Below are positions 25,557-35,411 of a stretch of 61,064 bases of DNA, one piece after another. The notes beneath the pieces were generated by a model that saw only the letters and a list, made by a program, of their open reading frames with translations, had not been told where the DNA came from and ran no database searches. Made by a program: the position numbers and the translations under genes. The first letter of the stretch is position 1. Each line of letters opens with the position of its first letter. The stretch spans positions 1 to 61,064 of the forward strand of contig JAOHSH010000005.1 in the NCBI GenBank assembly GCA_028122555.1, given 5' to 3'. Origin of the DNA: Methylophilaceae bacterium (GTDB lineage: Bacteria > Pseudomonadota > Gammaproteobacteria > Burkholderiales > Methylophilaceae).

Positions 25557-26930
25557 TTAAAAAAGCCAATCTAAAATACCTTTCTTATCCTTGCCTTTAT
25601 CTTTCTCTTTATCAAATACTCGATGTTTTTTTAAGTTACTATTTTTTTCATTTTCATTAACAGTATCTGTTTGGTCCTCTTTATCAAATACTCGATGTTT
25701 TTTTAAGTTACTATTTTTTTCATCTTCATCATTTATATCAGGAAGATCATTAACTTTTTCGGCACCTACTTTCATACAAATAATATCTCCAACTGCGGTC
25801 ATTAATAAAAGTAAAGAGTCATCGATTTGAATTATATTATTAAGTATCTGTGAATCGTCTAACTTTATTCTTTCATAAATAGATCCATCATTAATACTTA
25901 AAAAATGAATATAACCATCATAATCCCCAAAAACAATATAATCTTTTATTAATGTACCCGTTCTAACCTTTCTATATTTTAATGCAGATTGACGCCATTT
26001 AACTTCTCCATCGTCTTTATTTACTGAATAAATAGAACCAGTATCATGCGTAACAAATAAACTTAAACCATCAAAAGCCATGCCATAAAAGCTTGATAAT
26101 GGCTTAGTCCAAATAGTTTTACCATTTCTTCTGTTTAATGACGAAATATCTCCATTTGTTGAGACCCCGTAGATGACAGGTCCATCAATAATTGGATGGC
26201 TAGTTATATCATTTGCTCTTTCAATATCAGTGGCCCCTTTTGCTCGAGAAATGTTTGATTCCCAAACCAACCCACCAGTAGGACTATCAATAGCAATTAA
26301 TTTACCGCCAGGTAAACCAAGGTATACAACATTATCTGAATAAACTAGTTTTCCTTCAGATTTGTAAGTTAAGGGAGGAATTGCTGCTTGATATTTCCAT
26401 ACGACAGAGCCATTCTTGGTGTTAAGTTGAATAATTTTATAACTGTTAATTTTTACAACAATTTTAGAATCATAAATAATTGGTAATGAATTAATTATTC
26501 CATCTAACAAAGTTTTCCAAATTAATTCCCCCTCATGGTTCATGCACCACAAAAACCCATCTGAAGTCGAAAAATATATATTTTCATCGTCCCCAGAAAC
26601 ACCGCTAGTTATATAAGTTTCAACATTTTTTTGCCATAAAGTTTCACCAGTTTCTCTATTTAATTTTTCTATTATTCCATCAGATGTTGCCGTAAATAAA
26701 AAATCATCGATATTAAATATATGAAAATTTTCACCGTTATGTTCACCGATATTTTTTTTCCACATGACTTCAAGCTCAATAGAAATATTTCTTTTAAGAT
26801 CTTGCAAAGGAGTGGGAGGATCTGTAAATTCATTACCAAAATAAGTTTCTTCAATTTGGTCATGGAGCTCTCGAACAGGCCCAAAGAAACATCCATTTAA
26901 AAGAAAGACAATAAAAAAAACAAATTTCAT
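25557..26930 (-). CDS. bamB: outer membrane assembly lipoprotein BamB
   Basis: 457-residue lipoprotein with a signal peptide and lipobox LNGC (C14), then an eight-bladed beta-propeller of PQQ-like repeats (LNRETGETLWQKN, LNTKNGSVVWKY, LNRRNGKTIWTKPL and others). Part of the BAM complex. The last ~70 residues are a charged tail not typical of BamB, containing a duplicated NSNLKKHRVFDKE segment produced by a tandem DNA repeat; this explains a length above the usual ~380-400. It overlaps the yfgM stop by 4 bases (ATGA). Confidence 0.94.
   Translation of the reverse strand: MKFVFFIVFLLNGCFFGPVRELHDQIEETYFGNEFTDPPTPLQDLKRNISIELEVMWKKNIGEHNGENFHIFNIDDFLFTATSDGIIEKLNRETGETLWQKNVETYITSGVSGDDENIYFSTSDGFLWCMNHEGELIWKTLLDGIINSLPIIYDSKIVVKINSYKIIQLNTKNGSVVWKYQAAIPPLTYKSEGKLVYSDNVVYLGLPGGKLIAIDSPTGGLVWESNISRAKGATDIERANDITSHPIIDGPVIYGVSTNGDISSLNRRNGKTIWTKPLSSFYGMAFDGLSLFVTHDTGSIYSVNKDDGEVKWRQSALKYRKVRTGTLIKDYIVFGDYDGYIHFLSINDGSIYERIKLDDSQILNNIIQIDDSLLLLMTAVGDIICMKVGAEKVNDLPDINDEDEKNSNLKKHRVFDKEDQTDTVNENEKNSNLKKHRVFDKEKDKGKDKKGILDWLF
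25605..25723. repeat. tandem direct repeat within bamB (72-bp period)
   Basis: A 47-bp segment at 25605-25651 recurs identically at 25677-25723, and similarity continues a few bases beyond with one mismatch. The period is 72 bp, so the reading frame is kept and 24 residues are duplicated in the bamB C-terminal tail. Identity at the DNA level implies a recent or maintained duplication. Confidence 0.95.
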
Positions 26931-27550
26931 TTACCGATAGAATCTATTTTATTTTGTAATATTTTGCGCAAATCACCCTGCCCTTTATATGACTTTAAGC
27001 TCTCAAGGTAAAATTTCTTTGCTTCTTCTTTGTTATTCTGTTTTAAATGAATATCACCAATAATATCTTTTGCTAATGTCTGGAAACCAATTGTGTTTAT
27101 TCTTTTTGCAGATTCCATTGCTTGATCTAATTTATTATTCACTAAATATAAATTGGCTAAATGGTAATATGCCATCGATTCAATAGATTCTTCAACAGCA
27201 TTTTGAGTTGCCCAAATTAACTGTTTAATAGCTTCTTCATTGTTACTATTCTGAGAATATAATTTCGATAAGAAAATCGAAGACCTTGAGGCATAAGGTG
27301 TATCTTTATATGATTTTTTTAACAGATCAACCTTATCTTTGATTAAATCTATATCTTCAATTCTTTTAATCAATATCTCTTGATATAACTGAGAAGCTTG
27401 CTCAGATTTTTGAATTTTTTGATCTGAATAATAACCATATGCAAAATAAATTCCAAATAAAATTACGATGATAGTAATAATTAAGTATTTATAAGATTTC
27501 CAAATATTTTGTATTTTTTCAACTTGCTCTTCTTCAGTATCTAAAGCCAT
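26927..27550 (-). CDS. yfgM: YfgM-like TPR protein, ancillary SecYEG translocon subunit
   Basis: 207 aa: cytoplasmic N-terminus with DTEEEQVEKIQNIWKSYK, one transmembrane helix (~22-45), and a periplasmic TPR domain (AYYHLANLYLVNNKLDQAM, DIHLKQNNKEEAKKFYLESL). YfgM-type proteins associate with SecYEG and PpiD and hand over periplasmic chaperone clients. Position directly upstream of bamB is conserved in proteobacteria; here two ABC ATPase genes separate it from hisS. Confidence 0.9.
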   Translation of the reverse strand: MALDTEEEQVEKIQNIWKSYKYLIITIIVILFGIYFAYGYYSDQKIQKSEQASQLYQEILIKRIEDIDLIKDKVDLLKKSYKDTPYASRSSIFLSKLYSQNSNNEEAIKQLIWATQNAVEESIESMAYYHLANLYLVNNKLDQAMESAKRINTIGFQTLAKDIIGDIHLKQNNKEEAKKFYLESLKSYKGQGDLRKILQNKIDSIGK

Positions 27551-27551
27551 T

Positions 27552-28352
27552 TTATTTCCTTTTTGATAGATTTCCTGGGATTGATGCCAATAATTCTTTC
27601 GTGTATTTAGTTTTTGGATTGCGGAAAATTATATCAGTTTTTCCTTGCTCCATAAGTTTTCCATCTTTCATTACAATAACTTCATTAGCAATATGTCTGA
27701 CAATTCTTAAATCATGCGTAATGAAAAGATAGGTTAAACCAAATTCTTTTTGTAATGACTTAAGAAGTTGAATAATTTGTGCTTGAACTGAAACATCAAG
27801 TGCTGATACGGGTTCATCACAAATAACAAGTTCAGGTTCTAGAATAAGTGCCCTTGCAATTCCTATTCTTTGTCTCTGTCCTCCTGAAAATTGATGAGGG
27901 TACTTTGAAAGATCCTGCTCATCTAATCCTACTTTTTTAATCATGCTTAATATTTTAGAATATTGAGTTTCAGAACTTCCTAAATCATGAATCTTTAAGG
28001 GCTCTTCCATAATGTTTAATATTTTCATTCTTGGATTTAATGAAGCGTAAGGATCTTGAAAAACCATTTGTATATTTTTTCTAGTTTGCTTTAGGTCTTC
28101 ACCATTAATTTTTCGTAAATTTTTATCTTTAAACGTGATGGTTCCTCTATCTAGCTCAACAAGCCGAATAAGGCTCTTTGCAAGTGTTGATTTCCCACTT
28201 CCAGACTCACCAACTACAGCAAGTGTTATACCTTTTTTAATATTAATAGTCATATTGTCTAACGCTTTGATTGAAACACGAGTTCTAGAAAAAAAACCAG
28301 TTGTTTTAACGTATTCTTTTGAAAGATTTTTCGCTTTTAATAAAATTTCCAT
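27552..28352 (-). CDS. oligopeptide/dipeptide-type ABC transporter ATPase (OppF/YejF C-half like)
   Basis: 266-residue ABC ATPase: Walker A GESGSGKST, Q-loop MVFQDPYASLNPRM, signature FSGGQRQRIGIARA, Walker B ELVICDEPVSALD, H-loop ITHDL. The FQDPYASLNPRM stretch is typical of the peptide/nickel import family. It pairs with the preceding ATPase as a heterodimer, equivalent to the two halves of YejF. No cognate permease or binding-protein gene is in the window. One base separates it from yfgM. Confidence 0.92.
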   Translation of the reverse strand: MEILLKAKNLSKEYVKTTGFFSRTRVSIKALDNMTINIKKGITLAVVGESGSGKSTLAKSLIRLVELDRGTITFKDKNLRKINGEDLKQTRKNIQMVFQDPYASLNPRMKILNIMEEPLKIHDLGSSETQYSKILSMIKKVGLDEQDLSKYPHQFSGGQRQRIGIARALILEPELVICDEPVSALDVSVQAQIIQLLKSLQKEFGLTYLFITHDLRIVRHIANEVIVMKDGKLMEQGKTDIIFRNPKTKYTKELLASIPGNLSKRK

Positions 28353-28357
28353 CTAAA

Positions 28358-29191
28358 TCAACCCATTGCCTTTTTTAAAGCAAAGTAATCTATTGGTTTT
28401 AAGTCTTTTTTACCATTGGAGTCAGGAACGCAATCAAGTAATGCTTTTGTATAAGGGTGTTTTGGTTCTTTTAAAATACTTGAAACGCCTCCTTGTTCAA
28501 CAATTTCGCCTTGATACATTACAGCTACGTTGTCAGCAATATCATTAACTACGCCAAAATCATGAGTAATAAATAGCATGGTCATTTGATATTTTATCTT
28601 AAGACTATTTAAAAGATTTAAAATTTGAGCTTGAACAGTTACATCTAATGCAGTAGTTGGCTCATCAGCTATTAATAATTTAGGTGAGCATGAGATTGCC
28701 ATAGCAATCATTACCCTTTGTCTCTGACCGCCTGAAAGTTCATCTGGATAACTATTTATTCGATCTATTGGTATCCCAACAATTTTAAGCAACTCTTTAA
28801 CGCGATTGTTTAATTCAACTTTTATTAATTTTTCGTGAACTTCAATTGCTTCAGATATTTGATAGCCGATTGTGAGAACGGGATTAAGAGAAGTCATAGG
28901 TTCTTGAAAAATCATTGCAATATCTTTTCCCCTAATTCTTCTTACTTCCTCCTTGTTTAAATTTAACAAATTAACACCTTCAAAAACTATATCACCAGAC
29001 ATATTTAATTGAGATGAAAGGAGTTGCATAACTGATAAAGCAGTTAAACTCTTTCCGCTTCCAGACTCACCAACAATGCAAGTAGTTTTACCTTTTTGTA
29101 AACTTAAAGAAATATTTTTTACTAGTATTAATCTAGAATTATTATTAGAAAAAACATTTAACTTATTGATTTCTAATATATTATTTTTCAT
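28358..29191 (-). CDS. oligopeptide/dipeptide-type ABC transporter ATPase (OppD/YejF N-half like)
   Basis: 277-residue ABC ATPase: Walker A GESGSGKSLT, Q-loop MIFQEPMTSLNPVLTIG, signature LSGGQRQRVMIAMA, Walker B LLIADEPTTALD, ITHDFG. The C-terminal KHPYTKALLDCVPD segment is a mark of the peptide-import ATPases. First of an ATPase pair; its start overlaps the end of hisS by 11 bases, so the pair is translated within the hisS operon. The membrane partners must be encoded elsewhere. Confidence 0.92.
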   Translation of the reverse strand: MKNNILEINKLNVFSNNNSRLILVKNISLSLQKGKTTCIVGESGSGKSLTALSVMQLLSSQLNMSGDIVFEGVNLLNLNKEEVRRIRGKDIAMIFQEPMTSLNPVLTIGYQISEAIEVHEKLIKVELNNRVKELLKIVGIPIDRINSYPDELSGGQRQRVMIAMAISCSPKLLIADEPTTALDVTVQAQILNLLNSLKIKYQMTMLFITHDFGVVNDIADNVAVMYQGEIVEQGGVSSILKEPKHPYTKALLDCVPDSNGKKDLKPIDYFALKKAMG

Positions 29192-30458
29192 AATTTATTT
29201 TATCTTTAATAAATAAGGAAAGTTTTTTTTCATCCACAGTTTCTTGGATTCCATCATTACGAATAAGTTTTACTTGAATTATTTTATTTTCAGCTTCCTG
29301 ATCTCCAATTATTAAAGCAACTTTTGCACCACTTTTATCAGCTTTTTTCATTTGAGATTTAAAGCTAGATCCTTCTATATTTAAACTAACTTTTAGTCCT
29401 TCATTTCTTAAATTTTCAGCAACAGAAAATGCAAAAGGTTTAGCCCCCTTACCTTGATTTACGATATATGCATCTGGTATTACATCATTATTCTCTATTT
29501 TTAAGTCCTCAAGTAATAGGATTATTCTTTCAATCCCAATTGCAAAACCACAGGCAAAAGTTGGATTGCCCCCTATTCTTTCGACTAAATAATCATATCG
29601 ACCACCACCCGCAATAGTACCTTGACTCCCTAAATCCTTTGAGACCCATTCAAAAACTGTACGATTATAATAATCTAGACCTCTAACAAGCCTCGTATTT
29701 ATTTTAAATTCTAGGTTATGTTCTTCAAGGATGTTGCAAAGACTATCAAAATGTTGTTTTGCTTCTTTTGATATAAAATCTAGAAGTTTAGGTGCAGAAT
29801 TTAGCATAGTTTGCATTTGTTTATTCTTACTATCCAATATTCTTAAAGGGTTATCATAAAGTCGTCTTAGAGCATCATCATCCAATACTTTTTTGTTATC
29901 TTCAAAATATGCAATTAGCTTTTTTCTATAAATAATTCTGTCATTTGGGTCACCAATTGAGTTTAACTCTAAAGTTATACTCTTAAGACCTAATAGGTTC
30001 CATAGCCTTGCTAATAATAAAATTTGTTCTGCATCAGCTTCAGGATTTTCTAGGCCGAATGCTTCAACCCCTACCTGATGGAATTGTCTTTGCCTTCCTT
30101 TTTGGACATTCTCATGCCTAAACATAGAACCACGATAAAATAATTTAACAGGTCCATTATAAGTGAGGCTATTCTCAATTACTGCTCTAACACAACCCGC
30201 AGTTCCTTCAGGTCTTAAAGTTAATTTATCTCTATTTAAATGATCTTCCCAGCTATACATTTCTTTTTCTACAATATCAGTATTAGATCCAACACTTTCA
30301 ACAAATAATCCAGTTGGCTCTACTAGAGGAAGACCAATCTCTTGATAATGGTATTGGTCCAAAATATATAATATTTTTTCCTCGAAATGGCGCCATAAAC
30401 TTTGTCTTTCGGGTAAGACATCATAAAAACCCTTCAATGTTTGAAATTTTTTAGCCAT
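29181..30458 (-). CDS. hisS: histidine--tRNA ligase
   Basis: 425-residue class II synthetase. Typical N-terminus LKGFYDVLPERQSLWR, motif 2 with FRHENVQKGRQRQFHQVG, the histidine-specific LVRGLDYYNRTVFEW segment, motif 3 GFAIGIERI and a C-terminal anticodon-binding domain. Distinguished from HisZ (13279-14241), which lacks the HisA motifs. Order ispG-hisS is the proteobacterial norm. Confidence 0.97.
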   Translation of the reverse strand: MAKKFQTLKGFYDVLPERQSLWRHFEEKILYILDQYHYQEIGLPLVEPTGLFVESVGSNTDIVEKEMYSWEDHLNRDKLTLRPEGTAGCVRAVIENSLTYNGPVKLFYRGSMFRHENVQKGRQRQFHQVGVEAFGLENPEADAEQILLLARLWNLLGLKSITLELNSIGDPNDRIIYRKKLIAYFEDNKKVLDDDALRRLYDNPLRILDSKNKQMQTMLNSAPKLLDFISKEAKQHFDSLCNILEEHNLEFKINTRLVRGLDYYNRTVFEWVSKDLGSQGTIAGGGRYDYLVERIGGNPTFACGFAIGIERIILLLEDLKIENNDVIPDAYIVNQGKGAKPFAFSVAENLRNEGLKVSLNIEGSSFKSQMKKADKSGAKVALIIGDQEAENKIIQVKLIRNDGIQETVDEKKLSLFIKDKINYEK

Positions 30459-30463
30459 TTTTT

Positions 30464-31687
30464 TTAATATTTCTCATTTATCTGATAATTTTTTTCAACG
30501 TAATCATTAATTATATCTATAAAATCAATTCCGATATTAGCACCTTTTAAAGTAACTGTTTTTTTTCCATCAACAAAAACTGGTGCCACAGGTACTTCAC
30601 CTGTTCCAGGTAAACTTATTCCTAAATTTGCCATTTTTGACTCCCCCGGACCATTTACAACACAACCCATTACAGCAACAGTCATTTCTTCTACACCTTG
30701 ATATTTTTTTTTCCATTGAGGCATGCTTTCCCTCAGATATATCTGAATGTCGCCAGCTAATTTCTGAAAAAAAGTTGAAGTAGTTCTTCCGCAGCCAGGA
30801 CAAGCAATTACAACTGGTGAAAAAGCTCGAATACCCATTGTTTGCAGTAATTCTTGAGCAATAATTACTTCTTTTGCTCTTGATTCATTGGGTTCTGGAG
30901 TTAGTGATATACGAATAGTATCTCCAATTTTATTTTGCAACAGATGTCCCATTGATGCCGCCGAAGCCACAATTCCTTTTGACCCTATTCCCGCCTCAGT
31001 TAGCCCAAGGTGTAATGGATAATTACATCTCTTTGATAAATTTGTATAAACCTCAATTAAATCTTGTACATCACTTACCTTACAAGAAACAATTATCTTA
31101 TTTTCGGATAGTCCCAGTTTCTTAGCTTGATTAGCGCTATCTATAACTGAGCGAATAAGTGCTTCTTTCATGACCGACTTTGCTGAAAGAGGTTGATTTA
31201 GAGAAGCATTATTATCCATAAGCTTCTTAAGTAACTCTGGGTCTAAGCTTCCCCAATTCACACCAATTCTTATAGGCTTATCATAATCAATTGCAATTTT
31301 AATCATTGTGGCAAACTGATCATCTCTTTTAGCACCTTTTCCGACATTGCCAGGGTTAATCCTATATTTATCAAGTGCAACTGCGCACTCTGAGAACTTT
31401 TGCAAAAGCTTGTGGCCGTTATAATGAAAATCTCCTATTAAGGGCACATTACAACCTCTTGCTAAAAGATCTTGTTTGATACCATAGACTTCTTTAGCAG
31501 CTTCTTCATTATTTACTGTAATCCTAACCAGCTCTGAACCTGCTTTCCATAGTTCATGTACTTGATTTACAGTAGACTTACGATTCGCTGTGTCAGTATT
31601 TGTCATTGATTGAACAACAGTTGGAGCTCCTCCTCCAATAGCTACTCCTCCAACAAGAACTTGTAATCTATTTTTATTTATTTTCAT
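30464..31687 (-). CDS. ispG: 4-hydroxy-3-methylbut-2-en-1-yl diphosphate synthase IspG
   Basis: 407-residue iron-sulfur enzyme of the MEP isoprenoid pathway (MEcPP to HMBPP). N-terminal TIM barrel ([40 protein letters not shown]) and C-terminal cluster domain with CPGCGRTTS and GCVVNGPGE supplying the three cysteines and the glutamate ligand. It lies between rlmN and hisS with 1-5 base gaps; the rodZ/pilF genes often found between rlmN and ispG are absent. Confidence 0.97.
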   Translation of the reverse strand: MKINKNRLQVLVGGVAIGGGAPTVVQSMTNTDTANRKSTVNQVHELWKAGSELVRITVNNEEAAKEVYGIKQDLLARGCNVPLIGDFHYNGHKLLQKFSECAVALDKYRINPGNVGKGAKRDDQFATMIKIAIDYDKPIRIGVNWGSLDPELLKKLMDNNASLNQPLSAKSVMKEALIRSVIDSANQAKKLGLSENKIIVSCKVSDVQDLIEVYTNLSKRCNYPLHLGLTEAGIGSKGIVASAASMGHLLQNKIGDTIRISLTPEPNESRAKEVIIAQELLQTMGIRAFSPVVIACPGCGRTTSTFFQKLAGDIQIYLRESMPQWKKKYQGVEEMTVAVMGCVVNGPGESKMANLGISLPGTGEVPVAPVFVDGKKTVTLKGANIGIDFIDIINDYVEKNYQINEKY

Positions 31688-31688
31688 T

Positions 31689-32789
31689 TTAAATATTACT
31701 TACAAAAGATATTTTTTTACTTCTTTTAGTTTTATCTTGAACTTGGCCAGCTAATTGCCCACAAGCAGCATCGATATCATCACCTCTAGTTTTCCTTATA
31801 GTAGTTATAATACCCTTATCAACCAAAACCTCTTTAAACCTAATCATTGTATTTCTATCAGAACATTCATACCCACTATTTGAAAAAGAATTAAAAGGAA
31901 TAAGATTAAATTTACAAGGCACATCTTTTACTAAATTAATTAATTCTTTTGCTTGATCTTTAGAATCATTTACCCCCTTAAGCATTACATATTCAAAGGT
32001 AACAAAATCTCTAGGGGCATATTCAATATAACGTGCGCATGCAGACATTAATTCTTCTATGGGATATTTTTTATTTATTGGAACTATCTCATCACGTAGA
32101 GTGTTATTTGGAGCATGGAGGGACACCGCCAAAGCGACAGGACAATCAATTCTAAGCTTATCCATTGCTGGTATGAGCCCACTTGTTGAAAGAGTCACCT
32201 TCCTTCGACTAAGGCCATAAACTTGATCGTCAAGCATCATTTCAAGAGAATGAACTACATTATTATAATTAGTTAAAGGTTCTCCCATTCCCATAAAGAC
32301 TACATTTGAGATGATACGTTTTTGAAGACTTAAATGAGCATAATTTTTTTGTTTTCTGAGTAACTTATTAGCAAGCCATAATTGGCTAATAATCTCTCCT
32401 GAAGTCAGATTTCTATTGAAACCTTGCCTTCCTGTAGAACAAAAAGTACACTCTAAAGCGCAGCCTACTTGAGAAGAAATACAAAGAGTCCCTCGATCTT
32501 CTTCAGGAATAAAAACGGTTTCAATTCCATTACTGGCTCCAACATTAAGTAACCATTTTCTTGTTCCATCTAAAGATAACTCATCAAAATTTATCTCAGG
32601 TATTTTAATATTAGCTTTTTCTTTGAGTGTATTCTGGAATGCTTTTGCAACATCTGTCATTGCCCCAAAATTATCTTCATTATAAAAATATATCCATCGT
32701 AAAAGTTGTTTGGCACGATAAGGTTTATGACCAAATTGCTCGATATATTTAGTTAGCTGTTCCCTATTAAAATCAAGTAAATTATCCAA
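31689..32789 (-). CDS. rlmN: 23S rRNA/tRNA adenosine-C2 methyltransferase RlmN
   Basis: 366-residue radical-SAM methyltransferase. Cluster motif C110-x3-C114-x2-C117 ([12 protein letters not shown]), [11 protein letters not shown], and the methyl-carrying C343 in AACGQLAG. It methylates A2503 of 23S rRNA and A37 of some tRNAs. The only usable start is TTG at 32789, since an in-frame stop lies two codons upstream and the next ATG is at codon 44; no clear Shine-Dalgarno is present. It follows ndk by 8 bases. Confidence 0.95.
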   Translation of the reverse strand: MDNLLDFNREQLTKYIEQFGHKPYRAKQLLRWIYFYNEDNFGAMTDVAKAFQNTLKEKANIKIPEINFDELSLDGTRKWLLNVGASNGIETVFIPEEDRGTLCISSQVGCALECTFCSTGRQGFNRNLTSGEIISQLWLANKLLRKQKNYAHLSLQKRIISNVVFMGMGEPLTNYNNVVHSLEMMLDDQVYGLSRRKVTLSTSGLIPAMDKLRIDCPVALAVSLHAPNNTLRDEIVPINKKYPIEELMSACARYIEYAPRDFVTFEYVMLKGVNDSKDQAKELINLVKDVPCKFNLIPFNSFSNSGYECSDRNTMIRFKEVLVDKGIITTIRKTRGDDIDAACGQLAGQVQDKTKRSKKISFVSNI

Positions 32790-32797
32790 AGATTATT

Positions 32798-33202
32798 TTA
32801 ACCAAAAAAATAATCGATCTCAATAATCGCATTTTCAGATGAATCAGAGCCATGAACAGCGTTAGCATCAATACTGTCTGCAAAATCTGCTCGAATTGAG
32901 CCTGGCTCAGCCTCTTTTGGGTTAGTCGCACCCATTAATTTACGATTTAGTGTGACTGCATTTTCTCCTTCAAGAACTTGAATCATTACTGGACCAGAAA
33001 TCATAAAACTAACCAGGTCATTAAAGAAAGGTCTGTCTTTATGAATCTCGTAGAAACCCTCTGCCTCTTCTTGAGTTAGAGATATCATTTGAGCTTGAAC
33101 AATTTTTAACCCTGCATTTTCAAAGCGATTATATATTTCACCGATAACATTCTTCTTAACCGCATCTGGCTTAATAATTGATAAAGTTTTTTCAATAGTC
33201 AT
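32798..33202 (-). CDS. ndk: nucleoside diphosphate kinase
   Basis: 134 residues; balances NTP and dNTP pools through a phosphohistidine. Seen: [11 protein letters not shown] at the N-terminus, the nucleotide-binding [17 protein letters not shown] segment and the active-site H117 in [11 protein letters not shown] at 33202 is preferred over the one at 33208: GGAG lies 7 bases before the former but only 1 base before the latter. The gene heads the ndk-rlmN-ispG-hisS operon and is divergent from trhO across 148 bases, which must hold both promoters; no convincing sigma-70 box was found there. Confidence 0.96.
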   Translation of the reverse strand: MTIEKTLSIIKPDAVKKNVIGEIYNRFENAGLKIVQAQMISLTQEEAEGFYEIHKDRPFFNDLVSFMISGPVMIQVLEGENAVTLNRKLMGATNPKEAEPGSIRADFADSIDANAVHGSDSSENAIIEIDYFFG

Positions 33203-33350
33203 ACACATTCTCCAATATTTAATTTACATCTCTTAAAGAGCGTTAAAATAACATTTTTTACCAACAAAATAAATGGCTTGCAGCGTTAATGGTTCTCCTT
33301 TTATTGGTACATAGAATACAATATTAAAATTTACTTCATTGTTATTAATT

Positions 33351-34286
33351 ATGAACTCTTTTCTCACCACAGCGTTTTATCATTTTATTACCCTTAAGAA
33401 CATTAAGAGTATACAAAGTATTATTCAAAATTATTGCGATAGAACATCAATTAAAGGAACTATATTGATTGCCAATGAAGGCATTAATGGAACAATCTCT
33501 GGAGAAGAAAAAGATATTTTAGCTTTTCAAGATTTTATTAAATATGATCAAATATTCTCTGAGGTATTTAAAAACTTAAAATATAAAAATTCATGGTCAA
33601 ATAAAAATCCTTTTTACAGAATGAAGGTAAGACTAAAAAAAGAAATAGTAGCACTTGGAATTCCCGAAGTTAGCCCCAATAAAAAAGTAGGAACTTACAT
33701 AAACCCTAAAGAATGGAATACCTTAATCGACGATCCAGATATTATTCTTCTTGATACCAGAAATCAATATGAAGTAGCTATAGGGACTTTTAAAAATGCT
33801 ATAAATCCATGTACAACATCTTTTAGAGAATTTCCAGCATATGTAAAGAATAATCTTAATTCAAAAAAGAAGAAAAAAGTTGCGATGTTTTGTACAGGTG
33901 GTATTCGATGTGAAAAAGCTAGCGCATTTATGTTAGAAGAAGGATTTGAAGAAGTTTATCACTTACAAGGTGGTATCTTAAAGTACCTTGAAACTATTCC
34001 AGAAAAAGAAAGTTTATGGAAAGGCGAGTGTTTTGTTTTTGACCAAAGAGTCGCAGTGACAAATGAATTAAAAGAAGGCAAATATAATCAATGCTTTGCT
34101 TGCCGTCATCCACTATCACCAGAAGAAGTTCAATCTGACAAATATGTTGAAGGTATTTCATGTAGCTATTGTATTAATAAAATTTCTAAAGAAAAAAAGA
34201 AAAATTTAAAAGAAAGGCAAAAACAAATTAAACTTGCAAAAGTCAGAGGTGATGAACATATAGGTAAAATAATTAAAAAAAATTGA
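33351..34286 (+). CDS. trhO: tRNA uridine(34) hydroxylase TrhO (rhodanese family)
   Basis: 311 residues. N-terminal acylphosphatase-like domain (IANEGINGTISG), rhodanese domain with C181 in MFCTGGIRCEKAS, and a C-terminal cysteine-rich zinc-type region (CFACRHPLS, GISCSYC). TrhO makes 5-hydroxyuridine at tRNA wobble position 34 using oxygen. ATG 33351 is chosen over an in-frame TTG at 33339, since NSFLTTAFYHF is the family-like start. Confidence 0.93.
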   Translation: MNSFLTTAFYHFITLKNIKSIQSIIQNYCDRTSIKGTILIANEGINGTISGEEKDILAFQDFIKYDQIFSEVFKNLKYKNSWSNKNPFYRMKVRLKKEIVALGIPEVSPNKKVGTYINPKEWNTLIDDPDIILLDTRNQYEVAIGTFKNAINPCTTSFREFPAYVKNNLNSKKKKKVAMFCTGGIRCEKASAFMLEEGFEEVYHLQGGILKYLETIPEKESLWKGECFVFDQRVAVTNELKEGKYNQCFACRHPLSPEEVQSDKYVEGISCSYCINKISKEKKKNLKERQKQIKLAKVRGDEHIGKIIKKN

Positions 34287-34356
34287 AGATCCTCGAACTT
34301 AAAAGTACTTTACGATTTCCATGAATTTATATCTCGTTAATTCTTCATTACCGTCA

Positions 34357-34375
34357 TATAATCTGATAGATTATA
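34357..34375. promoter_or_regulatory. 19-bp palindrome upstream of the Gfo-HAD-rfaH-like operon
   Basis: TATAATCT GAT AGATTATA: perfect 8-bp arms with a 3-bp centre, 31 bases before the start of the oxidoreductase gene and 70 bases after trhO. An A-rich tract follows it on the plus strand. It could be an operator, a weak terminator read on the minus strand, or a chance AT-rich palindrome. Its left arm contains TATAAT, so it may overlap the operon's -10 box. Confidence 0.3.
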
Positions 34376-34406
34376 ATAAAAAAATTGACAAAAAAATAAA
34401 AGAGAT

Positions 34407-35411
34407 ATGAAAAAAATTAATTGGGCAATCTTGGGTGCGGCAAGGATTACTGAAAAACTTATTCCAGCAATTAATAAAAGCAAACAAGGAAAGTTAGTAG
34501 CTATTGCAAGTCGTCGTCAAAATTCAGCAGAAGAATGTATTAAAAAATATGCTCCAGAACATGTCAATAATATAAAGTCTTACACAGGCTTTGAATCTAT
34601 TCTAAATGATAAAGAAATAAATGTAGTATATATTCCTTTATCAAATGAAGAACACACAGAAACAACACTAAAGGCCATTAGAAATAAAAAACATGTACTT
34701 ATCGAAAAGCCAATGGCAATTAAATCCAAAGAAGTTCAGCTTATTATAAATGAGGCAAAAGAAAACAATGTAAAGATTATGGAAGGATTTATGTATGTTT
34801 TTCACCCACAATTTGATCGAATTCAAAATATTATTAATTCTGAAATTCTAGGAGAGATAAATTATGCCCACTCAATGTTCTCCTTTCCAATTCAACCTGC
34901 TAGGTATTATCGAATAAATCGAGCAATAAATGATGGAGGTGGTGCTCTTTGGGATATAGGTCCATATGCTATACATACCATTAGACATTGCTTTAAGGAG
35001 AACCCTATACGTGTATATGGGCAATCTAAAATGAATGAACATGGAGCAGATATATCAACTACAGGAATGATTGATTTTGGTTCGAATAAAAAAGCAACAT
35101 TTGATATTAGTTTTGAATGTGTTAGAAGATCAGAATTCGAGGTATTTGGTCAAACTGGTAGATTAAAATGTCCATTAGTATGGCAGCCAGATAATTTACC
35201 CGCTAAGATAATTTTCTCAACTGAAAAATCAGGCCTAAAAGAAGAAACAGTTCCAACAGCTAATCACTTTGATTTGGAAGTAGATCATTTTAATTCAGCA
35301 ATAGCTCAAGATAAAAATTTAAAATTAACTAATGAAGATGCATTATGGAATTCAAAAACACTTGAAGGCATTCAGAAGAGTATTTTGACTAATAAATGGG
35401 TAACTCTATAA
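34407..35411 (+). CDS. Gfo/Idh/MocA family NAD(P)-dependent oxidoreductase
   Basis: 334 aa. N-terminal Rossmann domain (INWAILGAARITEKLIPAI), the EKPMAIK motif (~96-102) with the conserved lysine, and the C-terminal beta-sheet domain containing GGGALWDIGPYAIHTIRH with the usual Asp/His catalytic pair. Closest in style to glucose-fructose oxidoreductase/dihydrodiol dehydrogenase-like members. Substrate unknown; its place next to a glycan locus suggests a sugar, but that is inference. One base or less separates it from the HAD gene. Confidence 0.88.
   Translation: MKKINWAILGAARITEKLIPAINKSKQGKLVAIASRRQNSAEECIKKYAPEHVNNIKSYTGFESILNDKEINVVYIPLSNEEHTETTLKAIRNKKHVLIEKPMAIKSKEVQLIINEAKENNVKIMEGFMYVFHPQFDRIQNIINSEILGEINYAHSMFSFPIQPARYYRINRAINDGGGALWDIGPYAIHTIRHCFKENPIRVYGQSKMNEHGADISTTGMIDFGSNKKATFDISFECVRRSEFEVFGQTGRLKCPLVWQPDNLPAKIIFSTEKSGLKEETVPTANHFDLEVDHFNSAIAQDKNLKLTNEDALWNSKTLEGIQKSILTNKWVTL

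Noticed and set aside
33273-33314. 13-codon ORF (MACSVNGSPFIGT) in the gap between ndk and trhO, as a possible leader peptide
   Set aside because: No ribosome binding site, no run of regulatory codons and no hairpin after it; a short open frame of this size is expected by chance.
34385-34390. TTGACA as a perfect -35 box before the oxidoreductase gene at 34407
   Set aside because: The matching -10 and transcription start would fall within or after the start codon, so it cannot drive this gene.
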